Shown piece after piece: positions 23,785 through 32,851 of a stretch of DNA of 38,397 nucleotides. The stretch comes from Stieleria tagensis (lineage in GTDB: Bacteria > Planctomycetota > Planctomycetia > Pirellulales > Pirellulaceae): NCBI RefSeq assembly GCF_024129865.1, contig NZ_JAMYFE010000059.1, forward strand, positions 1 to 38,397, given 5' to 3'. The notes beneath the pieces were generated by a model. That model saw nothing but the letters and a program-made list of their open reading frames with translations, made no database searches and had not been told where the DNA came from. How positions within the stretch are numbered: position 1 is the stretch's first letter; each line of letters opens with the position of its first letter. Made by a program: the position numbers and the translations under genes.

Positions 23785-25275
23785 ATGAAATCCATCTGTT
23801 CAATCGTTCTGGTGCTAAGCACTGCCGGCACGCTTGCTTTCACACCGGCACGCACCCCTGCCCAAACACCGGCGCCGTTGGCGACGGCAGCCGAACATCA
23901 GCAATGGGGACGGCTAAGCAATCTGATCGACGACGACGTCGCAGTCGATCAAGCACAGCCCGATGGGATGACAGCGCTGCACTGGGCCGCACGCTGGAAT
24001 CATCCGATTGCAATCTCGCGACTTGTGGCAGCCGGACAGCCGGTCGATGCGGCCACCGATTATGGTGTCACACCGCTGGCGATCGCCTGTCGATACGGGA
24101 ATTTAAATGCGGCCACTGCGCTGTTGGATCTAGGTGCCGATGCAACGCAGCAGACCAGCGGCGACGAAACGATGTTGATGCATGCGGCTCGAGTGGGCAA
24201 CGCCAGTCTGGTTCGCGCCCTGATCGATCATGGTGCCTTGGTCAATGCCAAACAACGCGACGACCAGACCGCGCTGATGTGGGCCGCCGAAGCCGGCCAT
24301 GCAGATGTCGTTGGTGTGTTGATTGACAACGGTGCAGATTTTCGACATGCGCTCCGGTCGGGTTTCACTGCATTCTATTTTGCTGTTCGCCAAGGACACG
24401 CCGATGCCGCTGCGAAACTGCTGGACGCCGGGGTGGACGTCAACGATCGGATGAATCCCCAGAGCCGTTCCGAACGTTCGCCGCGCAAAGGCACCACGGC
24501 GTTGTTGCTGGCGGTCGAAAGCGGCCACTTTGAACTGGCGCTACAATTGGTCGACAGAGGCGCCGATCCGAATGACCAGCGCAGCGGATTTGCGCCGCTC
24601 CATGCCCTGTCTTGGGTGCGGCGTCCGTCACGTGGCGACAACGCGGCCGGTGATCCTCCACCGCAAGGTTCCGGAACCGTCGGTAGTTTGCAGTTTGCGC
24701 GTGAACTGGTTGCTCGCGGCGCGGATGTCAATTTGCAGCTGACACAAGGAAATTATCGCAAGGCAAAGCTGACGGAGAAAGGCGCTACACCGATGTTGTT
24801 TGCCGCGTTCACATCGGACCTGCCCTATGCTCAAACCCTCAAAGAACTTGGTGCCGATATCCAGCTTGCCAATGTCGACGGGACGACACCGATTTTGGCT
24901 GCAGCCGGGGTCGGAATTTTTGTGGCAGATGAATATCCAGGTACGGAAGATCAGACGTTGGCAATGATTGACCAGATCGTCGAGTGGGGCGGGAGAATCA
25001 ACGACACCGACCAGCACGGGGAAACGGTGGTCCATGGTGCCGCCTATCGCAGTTTCCCCCGTGTCGTCGACCGTCTGGTTGAGCTTGGTGCCAAACCGGA
25101 ACACTGGTACCGAGACAATTCGCTCGGTTCCACACCGCGTCAACTTGCCCAAGGAAAACGCCCGGGATCGTTCAAGCCAAACAAAGCCACGGTGGCTGCG
25201 ATCGATCGTGCCTTAAAGGCCGCTGGAATTGAGCCCGAAGAGTGGGAACGTCCCAAAAAGACGTCGCAATACTAA
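23785..25275 (+). CDS. Secreted ankyrin-repeat protein
   Basis: The 496-residue product begins with a signal peptide (ICSIVLVLSTAGTLAF). At least seven ankyrin repeats follow, with the usual TPL/TAL-h-x-AA helices and G-A/D-D/N turns: GMTALHWAARWNH, GVTPLAIACRYGN, DETMLMHAARVGN, DQTALMWAAEAGH, GFTAFYFAVRQGH, GTTALLLAVESGH and later degenerate copies up to TPILAAAGVG and GETVVHGAAYRS. The C terminus ends in a short Lys-rich helix. Ankyrin repeats bind other proteins; a partner cannot be inferred. Its own extended -10 promoter suggests separate transcription. Confidence 0.9.
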   Translation: MKSICSIVLVLSTAGTLAFTPARTPAQTPAPLATAAEHQQWGRLSNLIDDDVAVDQAQPDGMTALHWAARWNHPIAISRLVAAGQPVDAATDYGVTPLAIACRYGNLNAATALLDLGADATQQTSGDETMLMHAARVGNASLVRALIDHGALVNAKQRDDQTALMWAAEAGHADVVGVLIDNGADFRHALRSGFTAFYFAVRQGHADAAAKLLDAGVDVNDRMNPQSRSERSPRKGTTALLLAVESGHFELALQLVDRGADPNDQRSGFAPLHALSWVRRPSRGDNAAGDPPPQGSGTVGSLQFARELVARGADVNLQLTQGNYRKAKLTEKGATPMLFAAFTSDLPYAQTLKELGADIQLANVDGTTPILAAAGVGIFVADEYPGTEDQTLAMIDQIVEWGGRINDTDQHGETVVHGAAYRSFPRVVDRLVELGAKPEHWYRDNSLGSTPRQLAQGKRPGSFKPNKATVAAIDRALKAAGIEPEEWERPKKTSQY

Positions 25276-25435
25276 ACGGCAGGTTTCCACCAGCATCGCT
25301 GCTTCCTTTGTCGTCTGTCCAGCTTGTGCGCTTCAACTTGGCCAGAGGAGTTGATTGCGCCGATCCATTCGCCGACGCGTTCACTAGAATGCCGCTGGAC
25401 GTTTCGCGAAACACTAACCAGGAAAGCAAAGCAAG

Positions 25436-27820
25436 ATGCGGTACATGGCAGTCATCGGGTGCGTTTGGCAAGTTCTCGTTCTATTTGGCATCGGACTTAC
25501 CCCTGTCGTAGCGGCACCGCCGGCCGGTGGGCAACCACTGAGTGACCAAACGATCAATCAGCGAATTGTGCCTGAATGGATCGACGACACGCAGTTCACT
25601 TTCCAACAACGCAGCCCAGACGGTAACACGCGAACGTTGAAGGTCGATGCTGTTGCTGGAACGATCACGCCGCTCGAAACGGGTTCCGATCAGATCGAGT
25701 CGGGTTTGCGGGGCGGGGCGCCGCCGCAATCGCAGTCCTCTGGCACGGAGACTTCGGTCACCTTTGAAAATGTATCCGATCAGACGGTGCAGTTGTTTTG
25801 GATCGACACCAATGGACGTCCGCAGGGCTATGGAAAACTAGAACCGGGAGAAACGCATTCACAACACACGTATTCCGGTCACACGTGGATGGTTCGCGGC
25901 GGCGATGAAAACTATTTCGGCAGCTTGGTCGCTCAGTCGCCGCCGACCGAAGTTCAGATCAAGACTGAATTCGAACTGCCCCAGTCTCTTTCGCGACGTC
26001 CCCGCCGCAGACGTGGATCAGATGTCCCCAGATCATCCACCAACAAATCCGCCGATGGTGAATTCGAATTTCGTCGCCAAGACACAGGGCTTCAACTGCG
26101 ACGTAGCGACACTGCAGACGAAAGCTGGCAAGACCTGGATGTCGGCTCGATGGACGGCCACGAAATTGTTTCGCCGGAGTGGTCACCTGATGGCACAGTG
26201 TTAGCGGCTTGGAAAGTCAAACGACACAAACCAGCCGATGCATTGACCCTCGAATCGTCTCCGCCCGGCGGCGGACGTGCGGTCTTACAGCGACATTCCT
26301 ATCGCTTGCCCGGTGATCCGTACGACGAATTCGAATTGCTGGTGTATGACGCGGCCAGCGGCGAGCGAATCCAAACGGATGTGCCGACGATTGATTTCGG
26401 CCGGCCACGTTTACGTTGGCTGGGCGATCAACAAATTGTCCTCGAAAAAATTGATCGCGGGCACCAACGCTTGCGGTTGTTGGTGGTTGACCCGGCGAAT
26501 TCGACCACACGAACGTTAATCGACGAAACGACTGACACCTTCATTTGGACGATGCATGGTCCACAAATTCCACTGTTGAGTTACTTGGAAAAAAGTGACC
26601 AAGTGATTTATGCCAGTGAGTGCAGCGGCTATCGCCATTTGTACCTGGTCGATTTAAATGGCCCTGGATTGCAATCGATTTCCGATCCCGCCGGTCACCA
26701 GAAATTCATCGCCGGACAAGCGATTACGGCCGGTGATTGGCTGGTCCGCGAAATCGTCGCGATCCACGAAGATCAGGGTTACATGGATTTGATGGTCGGT
26801 GAATTTTATGACGACCAAGATCCCTACCACCGGCATCTGGTTCGGGCCCAGATCGACGGCAGCGACTTTGTGGCGATCACCGCTGCCGATGGTGATCATC
26901 GGGCCACGTTTTCACCCGATGGACGATTTGCAATCACAACACACAGTCGCGTCGACTTGCCGCCGGTCCATCAACTGCGACGCACATCCGACGGTCAGCT
27001 GATTACAGAATTGATGGCGGCCGAGCGTCTGCAAGACGGTGACACACCTTGGACCTTGCCGCGAGTCTTTCATGCCCGCGGTCGGGACGGACAAACGGAG
27101 ATTTGGGGCAATGTGTATTTCCCCGACAACTTCGATCCAGCGGCGGCCCAACGCTATCCGCTGATCGAAGCCATCTATGCCGGGCCACACGATTCTCACG
27201 TCCCCAAACGCTATTCACACTCTAAACGATTCAGCGAGTTGACCGCGCTGGGATTCGTCGTCGTACAAATCGATGGAATGGGCACCGCCAATCGATCCAA
27301 AGCATTTCACGACGTGTGTTGGCAAAATCTCAAAGACGCAGGTTTTCCCGATCGCATTGCATGGATGAAAGCGGTCGGGGATCAGTACCCGGCATTGGAT
27401 TTGTCTCGCGTCGGGATCTTTGGAACCTCTGCTGGCGGCCAAAATGCCTGTGGCGCCGTGCTGTTCCACGGCGATTTTTACAACGCCGCCTACGCGTCCT
27501 GTGGTTGCCATGACAATCGCATGGACAAAGCGTCATGGAACGAGCAATGGATGGGCTATCCGGTCGGTCCGCACTACGCCCAGAACAGCAACATCGATAA
27601 CGCCGGAAAATTATCCGGCGAACTGTTCTTGGTCGTGGGTGAACTGGACCAAAACGTACCTCCAGAATCAACGTTTCGTTTGGTCGATGCGTTGATCAAG
27701 GCCGACAAGGATTTTCGTTACTTGATGGTTCCGGGAATGGGACACAGCGACGGCGGCAGTTATGGTCGCCGTCAAATGCGTGACTTTTTTGTAGAGCAAC
27801 TCCGACCAGCCGCCCGGTAG
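25436..27820 (+). CDS. S9-family peptidase with an N-terminal VHL-beta-like domain
   Basis: The 794-residue protein has a signal peptide (about 1-27), then a small beta domain at about 106-170 resembling the beta domain of the von Hippel-Lindau protein. Tyr132, His144, Thr145, Tyr146, His149 and Trp151 align at constant offset (34) with human VHL Tyr98, His110, Ser111, Tyr112, His115 and Trp117, several of which form its hydroxyproline pocket. A DPP-IV-type beta-propeller follows (about 195-530), then the alpha/beta-hydrolase domain with Ser665 in GTSAGG, Asp738 in GELDQN and His770 in GMGHSDGG. S9 peptidases cleave mainly after Pro. AGGA stands 14 bases before the ATG. Peptidase function is firm; the role of the VHL-like domain is inference. 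Confidence 0.92.
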   Translation: MRYMAVIGCVWQVLVLFGIGLTPVVAAPPAGGQPLSDQTINQRIVPEWIDDTQFTFQQRSPDGNTRTLKVDAVAGTITPLETGSDQIESGLRGGAPPQSQSSGTETSVTFENVSDQTVQLFWIDTNGRPQGYGKLEPGETHSQHTYSGHTWMVRGGDENYFGSLVAQSPPTEVQIKTEFELPQSLSRRPRRRRGSDVPRSSTNKSADGEFEFRRQDTGLQLRRSDTADESWQDLDVGSMDGHEIVSPEWSPDGTVLAAWKVKRHKPADALTLESSPPGGGRAVLQRHSYRLPGDPYDEFELLVYDAASGERIQTDVPTIDFGRPRLRWLGDQQIVLEKIDRGHQRLRLLVVDPANSTTRTLIDETTDTFIWTMHGPQIPLLSYLEKSDQVIYASECSGYRHLYLVDLNGPGLQSISDPAGHQKFIAGQAITAGDWLVREIVAIHEDQGYMDLMVGEFYDDQDPYHRHLVRAQIDGSDFVAITAADGDHRATFSPDGRFAITTHSRVDLPPVHQLRRTSDGQLITELMAAERLQDGDTPWTLPRVFHARGRDGQTEIWGNVYFPDNFDPAAAQRYPLIEAIYAGPHDSHVPKRYSHSKRFSELTALGFVVVQIDGMGTANRSKAFHDVCWQNLKDAGFPDRIAWMKAVGDQYPALDLSRVGIFGTSAGGQNACGAVLFHGDFYNAAYASCGCHDNRMDKASWNEQWMGYPVGPHYAQNSNIDNAGKLSGELFLVVGELDQNVPPESTFRLVDALIKADKDFRYLMVPGMGHSDGGSYGRRQMRDFFVEQLRPAAR

Positions 27821-27851
27821 CGGTCGTCACCGATGATTCATCGTTGGCAAA

Positions 27852-27897
27852 GTGTTAACGAGAACCTGTCTCAGCCGGCACGCACTAGCGTCCGGTT
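27852..27897. repeat. REP-like intergenic repeat, copy A
   Basis: GTGTTAACGAGAACCTG (27852-27868) is followed by an imperfect palindrome, 27872-27897, containing CCGGCACGCACTAGCGTCCGG. The same two blocks in the same order are found at 29657-29720. It lies between the convergent S9 peptidase and PhoX-like genes; the remainder of 27821-27986 shows nothing else. Confidence 0.7.
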
Positions 27898-27986
27898 CAA
27901 TGGGCGTTGCAATGTGAGCAACAAGGAACCGTTTGCTAGTGCTGGGCGGTTGATGAATCAACCGCGTCGAAGTCCAAACGCCGGTA

Positions 27987-29459
27987 TTAAACCAGGGTGT
28001 CTTCCCAAGGGCCGGTGATGGCACAAGTGATGCCAGGCGTTTGCAAGTTCACAAACAACCATTGACCGTCTGGACTGAACGTTGCTCCGGCCCATTCCTT
28101 AGTGCGGAAGTCGCCTGTGAATCCGTTCTTTTCACCGTTCAAGCGAACGTTGTTTTCGGCCAGCAATGACAGCCGACCGTCTTGCGAGAGGGCAAAAACA
28201 CGCTGCGGATATTCATTCGCGCCATAGTCGTTGTCTTCACACAAGACGATTCCGCCTCGCGGACTGACGCACAGGTTGTCAGGCATGTTCAAGGTCGGCT
28301 TGTCGGGCGATTCGAACAACAGCGTCAACGTTTCTTGCTGGGGATCGTATTGCCAGATTTGGCCCGCTTTCGCTGCGCCACCATCGGTCGCATCAAAGTA
28401 CACCAATCCGTTGCCGAACCAGCAGCCTTCTAGTCGCGAAAATATTGATCCACCTTTGGCGGCGCCTTGTTTGAACACCCCCAGTTCGTCGCCGAATTGG
28501 CCGTCGGTTGCGTTGACGAGCGACTCCGGCGTATGAGCTTGCGTGGGATCGTCGATCAGGTGCCAACGCACATCGAACGTGGTGCCATTGGCAAAACCGC
28601 CGCGTAGGTCGGGTTGCCCGATGACTTCAGCAATCTCCAGGCGCCCTCCGGCGGCCAAGTCGCCATAGGTATCGGGAATGTAGCGATAGAAACCGGATGT
28701 TTCTCGGTCTTCCGTTTCGTAAACGATGCCCGTCTGACGATCGATTGCAACGGCTTCATGCACGAACCGCCCCATGCCTTTGATCGGTTTGGCTGCCGTC
28801 GGCGTCGTGCTACCGAGCCGTTTCGCATCACCCGGCACGATCTCAAAAATCCAACCGTGTGTTTTTTCAAAACAGCGTTTCTGATTGCCTTTGTAGGGAT
28901 CACGATCCTGAGGGCCCAAGACCGATTCTTCACAGGTCAGCCACGTGCCCCATGGCGTCACCCCACCGGCACAGTTTCGGCTGGTGCCGGAAAAACTGAC
29001 TCGACTGTCCAACCATTCTCCTTTGGCGGAATCAAAAACCAGTTGCGTGCACCCGCCTTGAGCCATCGGGTCGTATAGTCCTGCGGCGGCTGACTTCCAC
29101 GCTGGTCCGTCGTCACTGATTTCATGGTTGCGACAGAGCGTCAGCAAATTTCCCTCGGCCAACACCACCCCCATCCCATCGTGGGCTTTGGGCGTGATCA
29201 CACCGTCGGACATCCGATCGCCAGTCCAGCCGAAAGTGCGATAACGAAACCCCTCTGGCAGCCGCAGCAACGGCAATCCGGTGGTTTCATCTGCAACGTC
29301 ACGCAGCCCACTCGTTCGATGAGGCGATTCACCATGGAGCAAGCGGCCGCCAAGTCCGGTGAAGGCAGCTGCGACGGCAAAGGACGTGGCCGCCGAAAAG
29401 TTATCACTCAGAAATTTGCGTCGAGTGGGTTGGTTCACAAAAGGTCTCGTCAACAGCAT
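27987..29459 (-). CDS. PhoX-like (DUF839) Tat-exported phosphatase-family protein
   Basis: From ATG 29459 the product has 490 residues. A Tat signal (TRRKFLSDNFSAATSFAVAAAFTGLGG) opens it. The mature part has the PhoX/DUF839 layout: GLPLLRLPEGFRYRTFG, HDGMGV, LTLCRNHE, GGCTQLVFD, CAGGVTPWGTWLTCEE, VHEAVAIDRQTGIVYETED, DNLCVSPRGGIVLCEDN and the end pattern GATFSPDGQWLFVNLQTPGITCAITGPW. PhoX enzymes are calcium/iron alkaline phosphatases that release phosphate outside the cell, but many DUF839 proteins are unproven, so the activity is not certain. It is flanked on both sides by the same REP-like repeat. Confidence 0.87.
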   Translation of the reverse strand: MLLTRPFVNQPTRRKFLSDNFSAATSFAVAAAFTGLGGRLLHGESPHRTSGLRDVADETTGLPLLRLPEGFRYRTFGWTGDRMSDGVITPKAHDGMGVVLAEGNLLTLCRNHEISDDGPAWKSAAAGLYDPMAQGGCTQLVFDSAKGEWLDSRVSFSGTSRNCAGGVTPWGTWLTCEESVLGPQDRDPYKGNQKRCFEKTHGWIFEIVPGDAKRLGSTTPTAAKPIKGMGRFVHEAVAIDRQTGIVYETEDRETSGFYRYIPDTYGDLAAGGRLEIAEVIGQPDLRGGFANGTTFDVRWHLIDDPTQAHTPESLVNATDGQFGDELGVFKQGAAKGGSIFSRLEGCWFGNGLVYFDATDGGAAKAGQIWQYDPQQETLTLLFESPDKPTLNMPDNLCVSPRGGIVLCEDNDYGANEYPQRVFALSQDGRLSLLAENNVRLNGEKNGFTGDFRTKEWAGATFSPDGQWLFVNLQTPGITCAITGPWEDTLV

Positions 29460-29656
29460 GGACAATCCAGGCCGGAAAAAGCACCGACCCTGCGAACGCA
29501 AACTTTCCACGATTCACACCGATTCAGAAAGAGCCCTCGTGTTAAGACCGTGTTAATTCTTTCGCTCCTCAGAGAGAGGCGGTCTCCCCCGCTGTGCGAC
29601 CGGCCCGGATGATTCACGACATTGGCACCGAACGGCGCAAATTCTTTGCTGCTGCA

Positions 29657-29720
29657 GTGTTACGAGAACCTGCAGAAAACATTCTGCGCTAATCAGCCGC
29701 ACGCGCGCTAGCGTCCGGTT
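29657..29720. repeat. REP-like intergenic repeat, copy B
   Basis: GTGTTACGAGAACCTG (29657-29672) and a 27-base imperfect palindrome (29694-29720, core CACGCGCGCTAGCGTCCGG) repeat the arrangement of 27852-27897 in the same orientation. The two copies bracket the PhoX-like gene. The stretch between the two blocks is longer here, with a hairpin GCAGAA-aaca-TTCTGC. Confidence 0.7.
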
Positions 29721-29773
29721 GCCTGGGCTATGCACTGTCTGTAACGAAACGGCTGATGAATCATCCGGACCAG

Positions 29774-29793
29774 GAGTGAGAGATAACTCACTC
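29774..29793. terminator. Hairpin downstream of the peroxidase gene
   Basis: GAGTGAG (29774-29780) and CTCACTC (29787-29793) form a 7-base stem with a 6-base loop, about 105 bases beyond the minus-strand peroxidase stop. No U tract on the minus strand; termination is a guess from position. Confidence 0.35.
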
Positions 29794-29897
29794 TCCGGCG
29801 CGCTGGAGAATGTAATCGAAAAGGGCAACTTCAAAACACTGGTGCGCGGCCTGTCGCTGCCCGCCGCTGCAGCGGTGGGCAAGCGAGTTCAGCGGTG

Positions 29898-32105
29898 TTA
29901 CACGATCATTTCAAAGTCCATTTCACGGATCCGCGTGTCTCCATCGGAGATCAATACCGAAAGCGTTTCGCCGGTTTGTGCCACACGGATTTGGTAGTCA
30001 CCGGTTTCTGGGAAGGAACGGAAGCGATAATTGCCACGGCTGTCGGTGACCGTGGAATCGATCACTTCACCCTCATCGTTCAACAGTTCGACCGTGACGT
30101 CGGCGACCCCGGGAGAATCGGGGCGATCATTTTTGCCCTGACGACTGAGACTGACCGCTGCCAAAGTCGTTCCCGCAGTGACCTGACCGCGAACTTCTGC
30201 GCGCATGAAGAAGACATTCTCTTGCAGGCCCTCGACGTCGGTGTTCCGCTCGATCACGTCTGCCAAGGTCGTCTGGTTGATCGACCGTAGTTCCGAACCG
30301 GAATAGACATTTTCGTAGTAGAAACGATCACCATCGCGAGTCCGCTGGAATTGGTCGGCAATGATCGTCGCAGTCAATTCTCCCACGGATGCATCACGAA
30401 GATGATCTTCCGCCATCAAACCGACCCACAGATCAATGTTGTCGACATCGCCATAAAGACTGGCCAGCTTTCCTTGCAAGTCAATGTCACTGGTGATGTC
30501 AGAAAACGATTCGACTGGATCGAGCCCGTATGCGGCCCGAGTCGAATTGTAGTCGGCAAGCCCATGGTCACGGCCCCGTTGGATGTTCATCGCTACCAGA
30601 TCTAATCCGCCGGCTCCGGGAGGTCCGAATAGAAAGTTGCGCAGACTATCAACGACCGCCAAATCAATTTCCTGGGACTGTGACGAGGCATCGTATTTGA
30701 GGATGGAGTCAATCCCGGTTTCTTCCAGCAGGGACGCATTGAAAAATGCATCCTTCAGTTCAACTTCGTCTCCGATCGCTCGACCATCATTGTCAAAAAA
30801 TTCGATGTCGTCGTTCAGTGTACTGTGCCCGAAACGGAACGCAGCGGTGGAAAACTCATTGGCGATGCCGGGGTTCACCGTAGGATCATAGCCGTCGTAC
30901 GCTTGCAATCCCCGTTTGCCCAGCAAGGCCGGAAGGAACTCGTTGTAGGTGATGGATTGGATTTCAGCGATCACCATCGCCCGCGCTTGTTGGTAGATCT
31001 GTTCGTCGGAGGCATCCGGATCTGCCGCAGCGATCTGATCAGCCAAACGGTTGTGTTCTCGCACGAACAAGGTTTGAATAGCGGTCAGCGCCACGTTCTC
31101 GCTGGCTCGCACATCACCAGCAATCACCATCCCATGCTCGTCCATTGGAATCAGTCCCTCGTCGGTGATCGCCAATCGACCTCCTTCGAATGTCCGGAGT
31201 GAATCCGCGGTTGCTTGGTCACTGCCATAGACCTGTGATCCGTCGATGTACGAAGTGATCTCGTTAATTTGCTGGGCGGGATTGTCGACCGATGTCCCCG
31301 TTCCGTCTGCCACGCTAGAGCGGGTCAGCGGAATGACAACGTCGCCTCTGGCAAAGGGATCGAACCAAGGGTCACCGCTAGGAACGGCGATGTCGAAGGC
31401 TTCGTTTTCGGCAGAGCTTTCGCTAAGTCCCAAGTCATGATCGATGAATTGTCCCCAGACATACAGAAAAGCAGACAGATCGCGGTCGTTCTTGAGTTCG
31501 TCGATGCCCACATCAGCCAGTTCGTTGCTGATTTCACGGGTGCTAGGTCGATCTGCACCCGCAGGCGTTGAAACACCATCGCCATAGTCAGCGTCAGCGA
31601 TCCGCAGCAGTGCCTCGCCGGGAGTTCCGAATGACGGGTTTTCCAAATTATTTCCGGTTCCATCGATCGACCGAATCTCATCGGGCAGAGAGGGAACATC
31701 TGAGACATCGCGGTCGCCGGGAGGGGGATTTCGATCGTCTGTCTCACGCCCACGGTTGAGCCGATTGATGATTCGAAGTGCATCGAGAACGCTGCGTTTG
31801 CCGTCATTATTGACATCGGTGAACATCTCGCTGTCGCCGCGATCCTGGTGCTCCATCGAATTGATGACCAGTAGTGCGTCGACGAGAGAAACTTGGCCGT
31901 CGTCGTTGACATCTTCGGCATCAAAAGCGTTGTGGCGGAAACCTTCGAAATCGGCTGCCAGCAGCCGGCGTGTTTCTAAGGTTTCACCGAACAGACGCCG
32001 GCGGCCGACAATCGTACGAGAGCGTTGGGTGCGGCTGTACCGTTGCCGTAGTTGGCGTTGAAGGTGAACGAACGATTGACGCGTGGATTTTAAGAAACGT
32101 CGCAT
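29898..32105 (-). CDS. Dockerin-bearing, LEPR-XLL animal-type haem peroxidase
   Basis: This 735-residue protein opens with a basic head and a LEPR-XLL-type motif (LETRRLLAADF, 43-53), which in planctomycetes marks surface or exported proteins. Two dockerin-like calcium repeats follow, DVNDDGQVSLVDALLVIN and DVNNDGKRSVLDALRIIN (about 65-115). The animal haem-peroxidase domain spans about 150-620: Gln219, Asp222, distal His223 and Asp224 in GQFIDHDLGL; Arg333 and Glu336 in RASENVALT; proximal His427 in FRFGHS; and IQRGRDHGLADYN. These match myeloperoxidase catalytic and haem-linking residues. The last about 85 residues are an SdrD-B/Cna-B-like beta domain (VTVELLNDEGEVI...GNYRF). Likely an extracellular peroxidase; the substrate is unknown. 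Confidence 0.93.
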   Translation of the reverse strand: MRRFLKSTRQSFVHLQRQLRQRYSRTQRSRTIVGRRRLFGETLETRRLLAADFEGFRHNAFDAEDVNDDGQVSLVDALLVINSMEHQDRGDSEMFTDVNNDGKRSVLDALRIINRLNRGRETDDRNPPPGDRDVSDVPSLPDEIRSIDGTGNNLENPSFGTPGEALLRIADADYGDGVSTPAGADRPSTREISNELADVGIDELKNDRDLSAFLYVWGQFIDHDLGLSESSAENEAFDIAVPSGDPWFDPFARGDVVIPLTRSSVADGTGTSVDNPAQQINEITSYIDGSQVYGSDQATADSLRTFEGGRLAITDEGLIPMDEHGMVIAGDVRASENVALTAIQTLFVREHNRLADQIAAADPDASDEQIYQQARAMVIAEIQSITYNEFLPALLGKRGLQAYDGYDPTVNPGIANEFSTAAFRFGHSTLNDDIEFFDNDGRAIGDEVELKDAFFNASLLEETGIDSILKYDASSQSQEIDLAVVDSLRNFLFGPPGAGGLDLVAMNIQRGRDHGLADYNSTRAAYGLDPVESFSDITSDIDLQGKLASLYGDVDNIDLWVGLMAEDHLRDASVGELTATIIADQFQRTRDGDRFYYENVYSGSELRSINQTTLADVIERNTDVEGLQENVFFMRAEVRGQVTAGTTLAAVSLSRQGKNDRPDSPGVADVTVELLNDEGEVIDSTVTDSRGNYRFRSFPETGDYQIRVAQTGETLSVLISDGDTRIREMDFEMIV

Positions 32106-32205
32106 TGCAAGTGGCCTCGCACTAGAAAAGAGAAGAAGAGGAGGTGGGCGCGGCGTGCCAGAGTGGCCGCTCCATTTCTAGTGGGGAACTTCTGATGCAA
32201 AAATG

Positions 32206-32691
32206 TCACACCGGCAACCTTGTTTCTTCTCCATTTGCGACAAAAAATCCGAGGTGATGCGCGGCGTGAATCCACATGAACTGGCGCCAGTCGTCTGGTT
32301 TTAGATTGTCCAAAAAAGGATAGTCCTCCAATGATCCGTCAAACCTTTCCGCTTGGCGGATGGTTGCAATGCAATCGTCGATCACTCCGTCGTCGTCTGG
32401 CCCGTCCTCCGTTTTCGGTTTCAATCGATCAATGGTCGGCGCACTGGACATCTTTCGGGTACGGAAGATGCGATTGATCACCCATTTGATGACCGTTGCA
32501 CGTAGAATCCACGGCAGCCGAAAACCGAAACCTTCCATGCCACCAGTCATCGTCAGATTGAGATGTTCACAAGCCTGGGTCAGGTTCCAATTTTTGGTTT
32601 TGCGATAACCGTCTTGTCGCAATCGATTGATCTCCGCGATCACGTCTTCGCCGGTGTGAAAGTCGAGGATTCGTTTTTTTGGTCGAGGCAT
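32206..32691 (-). CDS. DUF1569-like (DinB-superfamily type) protein
   Basis: From ATG 32691 the product has 161 residues (a GTG at 32751 would add 20). The sequence VIAEINRLRQDGYRKTKNWNLTQACEHLNLTMTGGMEGFGFRLPW follows the DUF1569 pattern of a four-helix DinB-like bundle with a conserved His. WRQFMWIHAAHHLGFF near the end supplies a further His pair, as in metal-binding DinB relatives. The biochemical role of this family is not known to me. It lies between the sigma-kinase operon and the peroxidase gene, all on the minus strand, about 100 bases upstream of the latter. Confidence 0.78.
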   Translation of the reverse strand: MPRPKKRILDFHTGEDVIAEINRLRQDGYRKTKNWNLTQACEHLNLTMTGGMEGFGFRLPWILRATVIKWVINRIFRTRKMSSAPTIDRLKPKTEDGPDDDGVIDDCIATIRQAERFDGSLEDYPFLDNLKPDDWRQFMWIHAAHHLGFFVANGEETRLPV

Positions 32692-32764
32692 TGCTAGATA
32701 TCTTTGCGCGGTCAGTTCAGATGCGAACTGTGGCCCGAATGAAACAGCCACAAAGGGACAGATG

Positions 32765-32851
32765 AATGGTACGTCAACGCCACACTTTTGGAACCTAGGC
32801 CTCGTTTCCGATCAAACGAGCAACCCTATGTGTTTCGTTTGACGCACCATT
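32765..32851. terminator. Inverted repeat at the end of the sigma-kinase operon
   Basis: An arm beginning AATGGTACGTCAACG (32765-32779) is matched by the reverse complement of CGTTTGACGCACCATT (32836-32851), with one mismatch and one extra base. A second stem, CTCGTTT/AAACGAG (32801-32807, 32814-32820), lies inside. The outer arm touches the stop codon of the LEPR-XLL gene. It may end that operon or be a palindromic element. Confidence 0.45.

Larger units (their letters stand above)
29460..29897. other. Intergenic region between the peroxidase and PhoX-like genes
   Basis: These 438 bases lie between the stop of the minus-strand peroxidase gene and the start of the minus-strand PhoX-like gene. 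They hold REP-like copy B, a small GCAGAA/TTCTGC hairpin near 29671 and the 29774-29793 hairpin. No gene with family support was found. The promoter of the PhoX-like gene should be here, but no consensus was placed. Confidence 0.5.

Noticed and set aside
29511-29897. Small genes in the gap between the peroxidase and PhoX-like genes
   Set aside because: The short frames overlap REP-like copy B and hairpins and have no coding features.
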